A stretch of 56,810 nt of DNA from an uncultured Oscillospiraceae bacterium (GTDB lineage: Bacteria > Bacillota > Clostridia > Oscillospirales > Oscillospiraceae), in NCBI GenBank assembly GCA_947588955.1, contig CANPYX010000013.1, positions 1-56,810 of the forward strand, given 5' to 3'. The notes under the pieces are model-generated. The model did not search any database and was not told the DNA's origin. It saw nothing but the letters and a program-made list of their open reading frames with translations. The stretch's first letter is position 1; every line of letters starts with the position of its first letter. The position numbers were made by a program, and so were the translations under genes. Of this stretch, positions 32,466 to 39,941 are shown piece after piece.

Positions 32466-33356
32466 ATGGACATGAGGTTTTATCGGGATGATGACGGTTG
32501 TGTTTACCGGTTCCTCTGGCGGAGGTTCCGGGAGAGCGCGGAGAGAGCCGCCGCGCGGGAGGGACGGGAGAGGATGAAGGAGCGGCTGGCGGGCGCGGGG
32601 GGTGTGTCGGAATCAGCTGTTGAGAACCATCTGCGCCCCCGGACAAAGCGCGGTGCCAATTTTCCCTGCGACATCGCCACCATCCGCGCCTACGGGAGGG
32701 CGCTGGAGGGGGACGAGAGGGCCTTTCTGGAGCTGACGGTCCCCCACATGGACGCCCCGGCGGCGGAGCCGGCGGACCCCCGCGAGGTCCTGCTTCTGCT
32801 GGGTTCCCGCTTCGGCGGCTGGCAGGAGCGGGACCGGGGCGTAGGTGAGGCGGTGTTCACGGGGCTTTGGGAGCTCCTGGGCTTCTACGCCGCCACGGAC
32901 TGCTACAACCGCCGGCCCGACACCGGGGAGCTGGAGGGCGCGGAGGAGTACTTCGCCGCCAGACTGGGGGACATTCACCGCGCGGCGCTTTCGGCAGGGG
33001 AACATGGGGCGCGGCGGTTCCTGGAGGTCGCTATAGACGAGGTCGAAGCCTTTGTGAGGAGCTACGAGCTGCCGGGTGTGCCGGAGCGCTGGCTCAGGCT
33101 GAACCCGCGCCTCGGGTTTTTCGACCCGGTGTTCGAGCTGGCGGAGTCCCAGGCCCCGGAGACGCTGGACGGGCTTGACGCCGCGGGGCGTCTGCGCGTC
33201 CCACTCCCCACCCCCTGGGAGCGGCGGATGCGCGGGCTCTACTTCTCCGCGACGGACGGCGACGAGGCCGCCTGGTTCACCCGCGAACTCCAGGAGACGC
33301 TGGTGCGGGTGTTCCGCGAGCCCGGTTGCGCGGGGGAGGGGAATGTGGTAGAATAA
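32466..33356 (+). CDS. Uncharacterised protein, first gene of the phosphoesterase island
   Basis: A 296-aa soluble protein after AAAGGAGGG. The N-terminal 100 residues (RRFRESAERAAAREGRERMK, GVSESAVENHLRPRTKRGAN, CDIATIRAYGRALEGD) look helix-turn-helix-like. The rest is helical and acidic, with REVLLLLGSRFGG and RYELPGVPERWLRLNPRLGF-like stretches. No family recognised. The N-terminal resemblance to a DNA-binding regulator is weak inference. Confidence 0.7.
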   Translation: MDMRFYRDDDGCVYRFLWRRFRESAERAAAREGRERMKERLAGAGGVSESAVENHLRPRTKRGANFPCDIATIRAYGRALEGDERAFLELTVPHMDAPAAEPADPREVLLLLGSRFGGWQERDRGVGEAVFTGLWELLGFYAATDCYNRRPDTGELEGAEEYFAARLGDIHRAALSAGEHGARRFLEVAIDEVEAFVRSYELPGVPERWLRLNPRLGFFDPVFELAESQAPETLDGLDAAGRLRVPLPTPWERRMRGLYFSATDGDEAAWFTRELQETLVRVFREPGCAGEGNVVE

Positions 33357-33404
33357 GGGTAGGCAGGAGGAACCTGTACGAAAAAGAAAGTAGGAGGCTA
33401 AAAA

Positions 33405-34097
33405 ATGGATGTTACAAATGAGAATCTTTTGAGGTTTTATGCGGATATGGGTACGGAAGAGACCTACCCAATCACACAGAAGTACCTGGAGAGTCATAAA
33501 CCGAGCGCCGAACCCGGCAATTATGTCAATTTAGCATACGCATTCTGGGGATGCGAGCAAGTGGGAACAAAAAAGGAAGCTATTGAAAATAAGAATTTTT
33601 ATCATTGGCTCGAGGACAATTATGCAAGCATGATGTCGCTGGAAGCTCTCAAGGATCATAAATTTCTGTTTAAAAAAATGAAGACAACAGACCCATTGCT
33701 CCAGAAATGGCACTTATTTGTCTCTTTTTATACGCTTGAAGAATATTGGTGGAAAAGTGGAATTGAGCAAGTAAGCTGGAAAAAAGCATCCGTTGTGCCG
33801 CAATGGTTAACAAAAGAGAAAATATCAAAAGATGTGAGAGAATCCCCGTTCAGTATTCTGTGTGGTAGTTATGGTTGTCACGAGCTTCTCTTATGGATGT
33901 ATGAGGCAGCGGTTCTAAAAACGAAGTCACACGAGTTGGATGATATGAAGAATCAGATAAATAACGGGACTTTGGATGGCAAAACAATATGGAAAAACTT
34001 AGCTGGCAGCAGTTACAAATACAAACCGGTAATTGATAAAATTTATAACCTCATTGAGAAATACTATAGCCATTCTAGTGAAGGGAGTGAAGCTTAA
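33405..34097 (+). CDS. Uncharacterised low-GC protein
   Basis: A 230-aa protein, MDVTNENLLRFYADMGTEET, aromatic- and Lys-rich, with a GCHELLLWMYEAAVLKTKSH helical segment. Markedly lower GC than its neighbours, which suggests separate acquisition. RBS AGGAGG 8 bases upstream. No family recognised; no signal or membrane segment. Confidence 0.7.
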   Translation: MDVTNENLLRFYADMGTEETYPITQKYLESHKPSAEPGNYVNLAYAFWGCEQVGTKKEAIENKNFYHWLEDNYASMMSLEALKDHKFLFKKMKTTDPLLQKWHLFVSFYTLEEYWWKSGIEQVSWKKASVVPQWLTKEKISKDVRESPFSILCGSYGCHELLLWMYEAAVLKTKSHELDDMKNQINNGTLDGKTIWKNLAGSSYKYKPVIDKIYNLIEKYYSHSSEGSEA

Positions 34098-34098
34098 C

Positions 34099-34341
34099 TT
34101 GAAGTGTATCAAGCTCTTTCTCGGCGAGCGCGAGGTCGGGCGGGCATACGCGGACAGGTTTGTGAACATGGTGCCGCCCAATCCATTCGGAACTAATTCC
34201 AGAAGCTGGTACGACGACTGCTTCTACGGGATCGACAAGAGCGATACGTTCGCCCAGCGTTTTCAGCTGGTGACTGAGAACAACTACATGTGCTTCTCCA
34301 AGCCCACCCTGAAGCTCTTTGCCTGTGAGGTGGACGAGTGA
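34099..34341 (+). CDS. Small uncharacterised protein (TTG start)
   Basis: An 80-aa protein beginning at TTG (LKCIKLFLGEREVGRAYADR), 2 bases past the preceding stop, with GGGAG about 10 bases upstream. It contains WYDDCFYGIDKSDTFAQRF and ends LKLFACEVDE. It lies directly before a phosphoesterase and is probably its operon partner. Unknown function; an ATG start further upstream overlaps the previous gene too far. Confidence 0.55.
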   Translation: MKCIKLFLGEREVGRAYADRFVNMVPPNPFGTNSRSWYDDCFYGIDKSDTFAQRFQLVTENNYMCFSKPTLKLFACEVDE

Positions 34342-34360
34342 TGCGGAAAGGGGGACGCGC

Positions 34361-35062
34361 GTGATTTTTGTGGTCAGCGATATTCATGGAAGCTTCGATG
34401 CATACCGGCGGATCTTGAGCGAGATAGCCTTCAAGTCCACGGATACCCTGTACGTCCTGGGGGACGTGGTAGACCGGGGGCCGGACGGGATCAAAATCCT
34501 GCTGGACATGATGGGCCGGCCCAACGTGGTCCCAATCCTGGGAAACCACGAGCTGATGATGGCGGTTTCACTGAAATTCCTGACGCGGGAGATCACGGAG
34601 GAATCAGTCTCAAATCTGGACGAAGCTGAGATCGAGGCGCTGTCGGACTGGTTCGCCAACGGCGGTGAGCCCACCCTCCGAGCCTTCAACGCGCTGTCCC
34701 GTGAGAAGTGGTTGGAGATCGTGGAGTACCTGGGGGAGTTTTCTCTTTACGAGGAGGTCAGGGTCGGCGGGCGAAACTATGTTCTGGTCCACGCGGGCAT
34801 CGACAACTTTTCGCCGGAGAGGTCCCTGGAGGACTACGACCCGGCGGATTTCCTGGAGGGGCGGTCCGGCCTCACTGACGCCTACTGGCCCGACAAAACT
34901 GTGATCTCCGGTCACACCCCCACCCGGCTCATCCCCGGCAACCCCGCGCCCGACCGTATTTACAAAACCGGGGGCCGCATCTGCATCGACTGCGGCTGCG
35001 GCTTCGGTGGGACGCTGGGGGCACTGTGCCTTGACACGGGCGAGGAGTTTTACGCCAATTAA
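34361..35062 (+). CDS. Calcineurin-like metallophosphoesterase 1 (Ser/Thr phosphatase type)
   Basis: A 233-aa metal-dependent phosphoesterase starting at GTG after AAAGGGGG. The canonical five blocks are visible: VSDIHG, LGDVVDRGPDG, LGNHELMM, VLVHAGID, ISGHTPTR. This order and GDVVDRG match PPP-like/ApaH-like phosphatases acting on phosphoproteins or dinucleotides. First of three phosphoesterases in this island, and about 160 bases ahead of the next, with a tiny frame between. Confidence 0.92.
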   Translation: MIFVVSDIHGSFDAYRRILSEIAFKSTDTLYVLGDVVDRGPDGIKILLDMMGRPNVVPILGNHELMMAVSLKFLTREITEESVSNLDEAEIEALSDWFANGGEPTLRAFNALSREKWLEIVEYLGEFSLYEEVRVGGRNYVLVHAGIDNFSPERSLEDYDPADFLEGRSGLTDAYWPDKTVISGHTPTRLIPGNPAPDRIYKTGGRICIDCGCGFGGTLGALCLDTGEEFYAN

Positions 35063-35082
35063 CGTAAAAGGGGCGCGGCGCC

Positions 35083-35211
35083 GTGACGAATACAGAGAAG
35101 ACTGAGGCGGTGCAAGCTCACGCCCAGGTCCATGTTCGTTCTGAAAGCGCCGGCGGGCGGGTCGCGATTTTGGCGTTTGACGAGGAGACGGGTAAATACC
35201 GTTCGGTTTAA
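35083..35211 (+). CDS. Tiny uncharacterised protein
   Basis: 42 codons from GTG (MTNTEKTEAVQAHAQVHVRS then AGGRVAILAFDEETGKYRSV). A modest AGGGG precedes it, and its TAA overlaps the ribosome site of the next gene, suggesting a coupled small gene. No family recognised. Confidence 0.45.
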   Translation: MTNTEKTEAVQAHAQVHVRSESAGGRVAILAFDEETGKYRSV

Positions 35212-35225
35212 GGAGGAAAAGCGAT

Positions 35226-35915
35226 ATGGTAATTCTTACCGGCGACACCCACCGGGATTTTGACCGTATTTTCGACTTCTGCGCGGAGTACGAGACGACC
35301 AGGGAAGATATTCTGGTCATCCTGGGGGATGCGTGTATCAACTATTTTTTGGACGGCTCCGACTATAATCTGAAATGGGAGCTGGCCCATCTGGAGGTGA
35401 CGCTGCTGTGCGTCCACGGGAACCACGAGGAGCGTCCCTTCCTCATCGACGGCTACGAGGAAAAGGAGTGGCGGGGCGGCGTCGTATACTGGGAGAAGGA
35501 ATTTCAGAACCTGCTTTTTGCCAAGGACGGCGAGATCTACGACCTGGAGGGCAAGCGGGCGCTGGTCATCGGCGGGGCCTACAGCGTGGACAAGCGGTGG
35601 CGGCTGGCCACCGGCGAGCCGTGGTTTCCCTCGGAACAGCCCTCCGAGGAGATCATGGACGACGTGGAGCGGGCGCTGGACCGTGTCCACTGGCGGGTGG
35701 ACGTGGTGCTGTCCCACACAGCGCCTCTGAAATATGAGCCTGTGGAGGAGTTCCTGCCCACCGTCGACCAGTCGCTGGTGGACAAGACCACCGAGCGCTG
35801 GCTGGACTCCATCGAGGAGAGGCTGGATTACGGTCACTGGTATCTGGGCCATTACCACTGCGAAAAGCGGGAGGCCAAGGTCAGCATTTTGTTTGAGGAA
35901 TTCGTGGAGCTTTAA
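35226..35915 (+). CDS. Calcineurin-like metallophosphoesterase 2
   Basis: A 229-aa metallophosphoesterase: GDTHRDFDR, LGDACINYF, CVHGNHEERPF, VLSHTAPLKY and GHYHCEK give the D-x-H, GDxxx, GNH(E/D) and GHxH blocks in order. Distinct from its two island neighbours in block spacing. AAGGAGG ribosome site. Substrate unknown. Confidence 0.92.
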   Translation: MVILTGDTHRDFDRIFDFCAEYETTREDILVILGDACINYFLDGSDYNLKWELAHLEVTLLCVHGNHEERPFLIDGYEEKEWRGGVVYWEKEFQNLLFAKDGEIYDLEGKRALVIGGAYSVDKRWRLATGEPWFPSEQPSEEIMDDVERALDRVHWRVDVVLSHTAPLKYEPVEEFLPTVDQSLVDKTTERWLDSIEERLDYGHWYLGHYHCEKREAKVSILFEEFVEL

Positions 35916-35942
35916 ACAGTACCGCGAAAGGGAGGTTTGCCA

Positions 35943-36776
35943 ATGACCGAGCATGTTTTCACCCCGGAGGATATCCCCGCGATAGTGCGAGAGCTCATCG
36001 ACTATTGCAAAAAATGGGGCCTGTGGCGGGATGCAAGCGTTGTCGCCGGAGGAATGCGCTATTCATATTACACGCCGAAGCTCGGACCGGAATTTTACGG
36101 TCCCGGCGGGCTTCTTGAAGGCTGTGACGACGTGTGGGCAAATGAGCTTTCCGACGTGGAGCGGGAGCGGCTTTTCAGCGCACCGATATACGATCCCAAT
36201 ACCGGCGGTTATGAGTTTGTGTGCCTTTGCAGCCCGGAGCCGCTTTTGGATATGACGTTTGAGGGGCCGCTCTACGACCTGCTGCACCAGACCCGGTACA
36301 GTACGGAGCTTGCCGAGATGTCCCCGGAGGGGCTGGAGGAGGTCATGAAGCTCCTGCTGGACAGAAGCTCCCAGGTCCGCTGTGAGGCGGGCCTGACGCC
36401 GGACATCGGGGAGGAGGCGATGTCCGACGCAAAAAGGCTCATGAAGCGGCTGGAGGGCTGGGACCCCGAGGAATTCGACACCTGTGAGGATTATCTGGAG
36501 TTTACGGAGCTTGAGGACCCCGTTTGCGTAGGAGAGCTCCCGTTGCGGGCGGAGCTGCGGGAGGCCCTGGAGCTGTCCGGGGACGCGCGGGAGGACGCGC
36601 TCTATAAGGCATTTATGATGAAAAAGCTGTGCGACCGTTATTTTGACGGCCCGACAATCGTCGATTACGGGAAACTGGAGGCGCGGGTCTACGAGGGCTT
36701 TACGGACATTTTCGACAGGTACGGCCTGCGGTATGAAATGTGCTCCGGTACAACGCTGACGGCCTATAGAAGCTGA
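35943..36776 (+). CDS. Uncharacterised acidic protein
   Basis: A 277-aa protein, start MTEHVFTPEDIPAIVRELID (GGAGG 7 bases upstream; the TTG at 35937 is less likely). Helical acidic middle (LEEVMKLLLDRSSQVRCEAG, DAKRLMKRLEGWDPEEFD). No family recognised. Same strand and tight spacing (27 bases) with phosphoesterase 2. Confidence 0.7.
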   Translation: MTEHVFTPEDIPAIVRELIDYCKKWGLWRDASVVAGGMRYSYYTPKLGPEFYGPGGLLEGCDDVWANELSDVERERLFSAPIYDPNTGGYEFVCLCSPEPLLDMTFEGPLYDLLHQTRYSTELAEMSPEGLEEVMKLLLDRSSQVRCEAGLTPDIGEEAMSDAKRLMKRLEGWDPEEFDTCEDYLEFTELEDPVCVGELPLRAELREALELSGDAREDALYKAFMMKKLCDRYFDGPTIVDYGKLEARVYEGFTDIFDRYGLRYEMCSGTTLTAYRS

Positions 36777-36798
36777 TAGCCGTCCGGGAGGGATGACA

Positions 36799-37317
36799 GT
36801 GGAGCTTATGTACGGCGGGACCTTTGATTTGGAGGCTCTGGACGGGACATTTCCGGCAAGGTGCGTATACATGCACTATCAGGCATCTACGGGTCTGGGC
36901 GGACCGGGGGGCATCGAGTGTGTCACCCGCGACGGTACGCGATGGATCGTGGGAATGGAGAGCGTGGATATCCCGGAGCACCTGTTCCTGCGGCGCTTCC
37001 CGGCGCTGGACGCCCTGTCCAAAAGCCTTTGGAAAACGGATAACCCCGAAAGCTTCCAGCGGCTGGACGGCTGGTACGGCAGGGACGCGGACCTGTGCCT
37101 TGCGGTGTTTGTGCGTGAGGCATTTTTTGAAGCCCATACGGAGGACTTCTTGCCGTTCAACGGGAAAACCGGCCTTTTCGGGGAGCGGGACGCGGTCCTG
37201 CGCCTTCTGAACGCGGAGGACCGTCCGCCCATGCTCTGGTCGGAGACGGCCCGGTGGATAAAGAAAAACACAAAAACGGATTTACGGTTGGAATCGACAG
37301 AAAGGGGCTCGATATGA
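36799..37317 (+). CDS. Uncharacterised protein, possible LPD28-like
   Basis: A 172-aa protein with VELMYGGTFDLEALDGTFPA, CVTRDGTRWIVGMESVDIPE and CLAVFVREAFFEAHTEDFLP. I prefer a GTG start at 36799, 5-6 bases after GGGAGGG; the ATG at 36793 abuts the ribosome site. The N-terminal motif resembles small LPD-type domains of mobile elements, but I am not sure. Its stop overlaps the next gene. Confidence 0.6.
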   Translation: MELMYGGTFDLEALDGTFPARCVYMHYQASTGLGGPGGIECVTRDGTRWIVGMESVDIPEHLFLRRFPALDALSKSLWKTDNPESFQRLDGWYGRDADLCLAVFVREAFFEAHTEDFLPFNGKTGLFGERDAVLRLLNAEDRPPMLWSETARWIKKNTKTDLRLESTERGSI

Positions 37318-38138
37318 TCATAGCCGGATTCGCGGGGACGGGGAAATCTACCTTCGCGGCGCGGGTCGAGAACGCCATAGACCTGACCTCCATGCCATTC
37401 AGCAGGATACTCCCCACGGTCAAAAGCGGGGAGCCGGAGGCGGAGAAGGCCGCGCCCTGGCTTTTAAACGACCCCCTCTACCCGGACAACTACGTGGCCG
37501 CCGTCCTGCGGGCGGAGCGGCGGTACGACTATGTTATCATACCCACCAGCCAGTGGGTTATTTACAGGCTGCAAAAAGAGTACGGACGGAAGATCGTCGT
37601 CTGCTGTCCCACGGACGAGTGCAGGGAGGAGTACCGCCGGCGGTTTGCCGACCGGGGCAACTCCGAGGAGTTTATCAAGGTGTTCATCGACGGGTGGGAG
37701 AGTATCCTCTCGAATGTGCGGGAGCTTGACAACGTCGTACATATTCCCCTAGGTCCGGGTGAGCATCTGACCGACATCCGTGAGAAGCTGGACAGGGAGC
37801 GCGCTTCGGACGCTACGCAACCCGTCTCGGAGCGGCTGGTGGAAAAGCTGGAAGGGGAGGTGCGCGAGGGCGGGAAGGGCTATGTCCTGTATATCTCCGG
37901 GTGGGAGGACACCTGCCATTACCGCATCCCCGACCTCCACGACCCAGCGGAGCGGGACTTCCTCTATCGGGTGGGGCGGGAGCTATGGGAGCTGGGCCTT
38001 TCCCGGATCGTGGAGGAGGCGTTCATCTTCGAGCGGGTTGGCCGCGAGTACGAGGTGAATTTTGTTGACCGCGAGGGGCTGGCGGAATTTTTAGATCGCG
38101 AGCGGGCTATTCAGAAGGCTCAGGGGGTGAAGCCATGA
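37314..38138 (+). CDS. P-loop kinase-like protein
   Basis: A 274-aa ATP-binding protein starting MIIAGFAGTGKSTFAARVEN, with Walker A GFAGTGKST at residues 5-13. YDYVIIPTSQWVIYRLQKEY, then IVVCCPTDECREEYRRRFAD, is the pattern of an AAA-type nucleotide kinase. A C-terminal domain (about 180-274; EGGKGYVLYISGWEDTCHYR) is unassigned. It overlaps both neighbours by 4 bases, so it is translationally coupled between the unknown protein and phosphoesterase 3. Substrate unknown. Confidence 0.85.
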   Translation: MIIAGFAGTGKSTFAARVENAIDLTSMPFSRILPTVKSGEPEAEKAAPWLLNDPLYPDNYVAAVLRAERRYDYVIIPTSQWVIYRLQKEYGRKIVVCCPTDECREEYRRRFADRGNSEEFIKVFIDGWESILSNVRELDNVVHIPLGPGEHLTDIREKLDRERASDATQPVSERLVEKLEGEVREGGKGYVLYISGWEDTCHYRIPDLHDPAERDFLYRVGRELWELGLSRIVEEAFIFERVGREYEVNFVDREGLAEFLDRERAIQKAQGVKP

Positions 38139-38863
38139 TCTACTATATTGCGGACATCCATTTCGGACACGAAAACGCGATCCGGTACGACGAAAGGCCC
38201 TTCGCCGACACGCGGGAGATGGCGGAGAGCCTGATCGAGCGCTGGAACCGGCGCGTAGACGAGGAGGACACGGTCTATGTGCTGGGCGACGCTTTCTGGA
38301 AGGCTGGGGAGGACAATATCAATATTTTCAAGCGCCTCAACGGGCACAAGCGGCTGATTCGGGGAAACCACGACCGGGTTAATGGGCCGCTGGGCACCCT
38401 GTGGGAGAGCGTGGAGCCATACGCCGAGATCGTGGACGGGGGCACTCAGGTGGTCCTGTGCCACTACCCAATCCTGTTTTACAAAAACCAGCACCATGGG
38501 GCGGTCATGCTCTACGGCCATGTCCACAGCACAGTTGAGTGGCGGCTTATCGAGAAATGGCGGCGGGAGCTGCGAACGCTCGGCATCCCCGACAGGATCA
38601 TCAACGTGGGGTGCATGATGGAATACATGGACTATGCTCCGCGCACGTTGGCGGAGCTTTTGGAGGCCGGCGCGGGAGGCGTCGGGAAAAGCATTGAACA
38701 CGGGAAAAGCGCTTCAAACGGAGAGGCTCCTGCTCCTGCCGGGGCAGAACGCCAGGGACAACAAGCCGTTTCTTCGGATGCTTCGGGAGGATGGGGATTT
38801 TTACATGTTCTGCGGCGTAAAGTATTCCAGACGGTATTTGCGGAAATTCGCGGATTATTTTGA
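38135..38863 (+). CDS. Calcineurin-like metallophosphoesterase 3, with run-on C-terminus
   Basis: A 242-aa frame; the phosphoesterase part ends near residue 190. Blocks: IADIHFGHENAI, VLGDAFWKAG, IRGNHDRVN, CHYPILFYK, GHVHS. After about residue 185 the frame loses domain character (SIEHGKSASNGEAPAPAGAE, then EIRGLF) and overlaps the next acetyltransferase by 170 bases. A frameshift near 38690 would explain both facts. Start overlaps the P-loop gene's stop. Confidence 0.85.
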   Translation: MIYYIADIHFGHENAIRYDERPFADTREMAESLIERWNRRVDEEDTVYVLGDAFWKAGEDNINIFKRLNGHKRLIRGNHDRVNGPLGTLWESVEPYAEIVDGGTQVVLCHYPILFYKNQHHGAVMLYGHVHSTVEWRLIEKWRRELRTLGIPDRIINVGCMMEYMDYAPRTLAELLEAGAGGVGKSIEHGKSASNGEAPAPAGAERQGQQAVSSDASGGWGFLHVLRRKVFQTVFAEIRGLF

Positions 38864-39293
38864 GAGGACGGGCCATGGGGAGTGTATCTATTCCCTTTTC
38901 CTGAGGGACGAACCGGAGCGGTTCATCGGGTACGTGGGATTCCACCGGGAGGACCATTACGAGCTGGAGTTCTATGTCTCAAAGCCGTACAGGAACCGGG
39001 GCTACTGCACGGAGGCGTCCAGGGCGGTCATAGGACAGCTCTTCGGGGAGGGACTGAGCGTGGACGGCGAGCCCCTGACCGTGGACAGCCTCTTCTCCAC
39101 CATCGTTGAGGGCAACGATCCCACCGCGCGCGTCCTTAAAAAGCTGGGCTTCAAACGCAACATCCCCAAGGACGGCCCCATACTCGTCATGGTCGGCCAC
39201 GTCACCAAAACCGGCAAGATCCTCGATACCTGGGTGGAGGAATACATCATGGAAAAGCCCGCCCGACAGGAAGATGGGAGCGTACAACCCTAG
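38694..39293 (+). CDS. GNAT family N-acetyltransferase, RimJ/RimL-like
   Basis: About 199 aa from a TTG at 38694; the true start is uncertain because the gene overlaps the preceding frame. LQTERLLLLPGQNARDNKPF is the RimL-like N-terminus. GYVGFHREDHYELEFYVSKP is the central strand pair, RNRGYCTEASRAVIGQLF the acetyl-CoA motif and NDPTARVLKKLGFKRN the closing segment. A C-terminal tail continues to PARQEDGSVQP. Confidence 0.85.
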   Translation: MNTGKALQTERLLLLPGQNARDNKPFLRMLREDGDFYMFCGVKYSRRYLRKFADYFERTGHGECIYSLFLRDEPERFIGYVGFHREDHYELEFYVSKPYRNRGYCTEASRAVIGQLFGEGLSVDGEPLTVDSLFSTIVEGNDPTARVLKKLGFKRNIPKDGPILVMVGHVTKTGKILDTWVEEYIMEKPARQEDGSVQP

Positions 39294-39384
39294 ATAGATA
39301 AATCCTCATGTCGGGCATTTACGGGAAAAGGTCAAACAGCATCGGAGCAAACGTATAAGTAAAAACTATACAGCCATAACTAAA

Positions 39385-39417
39385 AAAGGCCGTGGGAACC
39401 AAAATCCCACGGCCTTA
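39385..39417. terminator. Terminator-like hairpin, right copy
   Basis: AAGGCCGTGGGA ... TCCCACGGCCTT, 12 bp, inside a roughly 55-base imperfect direct repeat of 31775-31830. Follows the acetyltransferase by about 90 bases. Confidence 0.75.
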
Positions 39418-39793
39418 TGCTATCCTGCCCTTTCCGCTACAAATTCAGTCAGTGGGCCAACTTGTGGTCGGGCCACCTTTTTGGTGGAAAGAGGGCTGGA
39501 CGATTCAGATAAGCGAAAAATTAAGCAAGGAGGGTCTTCCGATCTACCGGGAAACCCATTGATGCGGTTTTCACGGAGGGGTACTTTTCGATATACGATT
39601 CAAGCTCGTCCACGAAGCGCCTTCAGCGCAGGTCGTGCGGAACCAGCCTGGAAATGCACAGGAGTAAGCCATAGATCCTGTTATTTCCGATACAATGCTT
39701 TCGATCCAGCTCTCAAAATATGTATAGCCTACTCCGTATGTGCCGACAACCGTCTTCTTGTCCTCGCTTTTCATGAATAATCGGCGCATTTCT

Positions 39794-39823
39794 CCCCATC
39801 TGAATCTGTTGATTCAGGTGGGG
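39794..39823. repeat. Perfect hairpin
   Basis: CCCCATCTGAATC, TGTT loop, GATTCAGGTGGGG: 13 bp with one G-T-type mismatch. It lies beyond the 3' end of the acylation operon and could terminate it. Confidence 0.55.
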
Positions 39824-39941
39824 TAAGTGACGCTTGTTGTATGTTCTAATCCTGCCTGACATGTGCCTAATCTAAATTATGATTTCAAAACATTTCTTAC
39901 GGCTCCCGTCATTTGATATGGGCAGCTTTTTGGAATTGGCG

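Larger units (their letters stand above)
39294..39941. other. Intergenic region with remnant fragments
   Basis: Holds the right copy of the terminator hairpin (39385-39417), short protein-like fragments without starts (WWKEGWTIQISEKLSKEGLP, 39475-39560, plus strand; a KKTVVGTYGVGYTYFESW stretch on the minus strand near 39700-39770) and the hairpin at 39794. No intact gene. Confidence 0.5.

Noticed and set aside
32613-33497. 294-codon minus-strand frame over the first island gene
   Set aside because: The plus frame has a proper ribosome site and operon context; the minus frame has neither.
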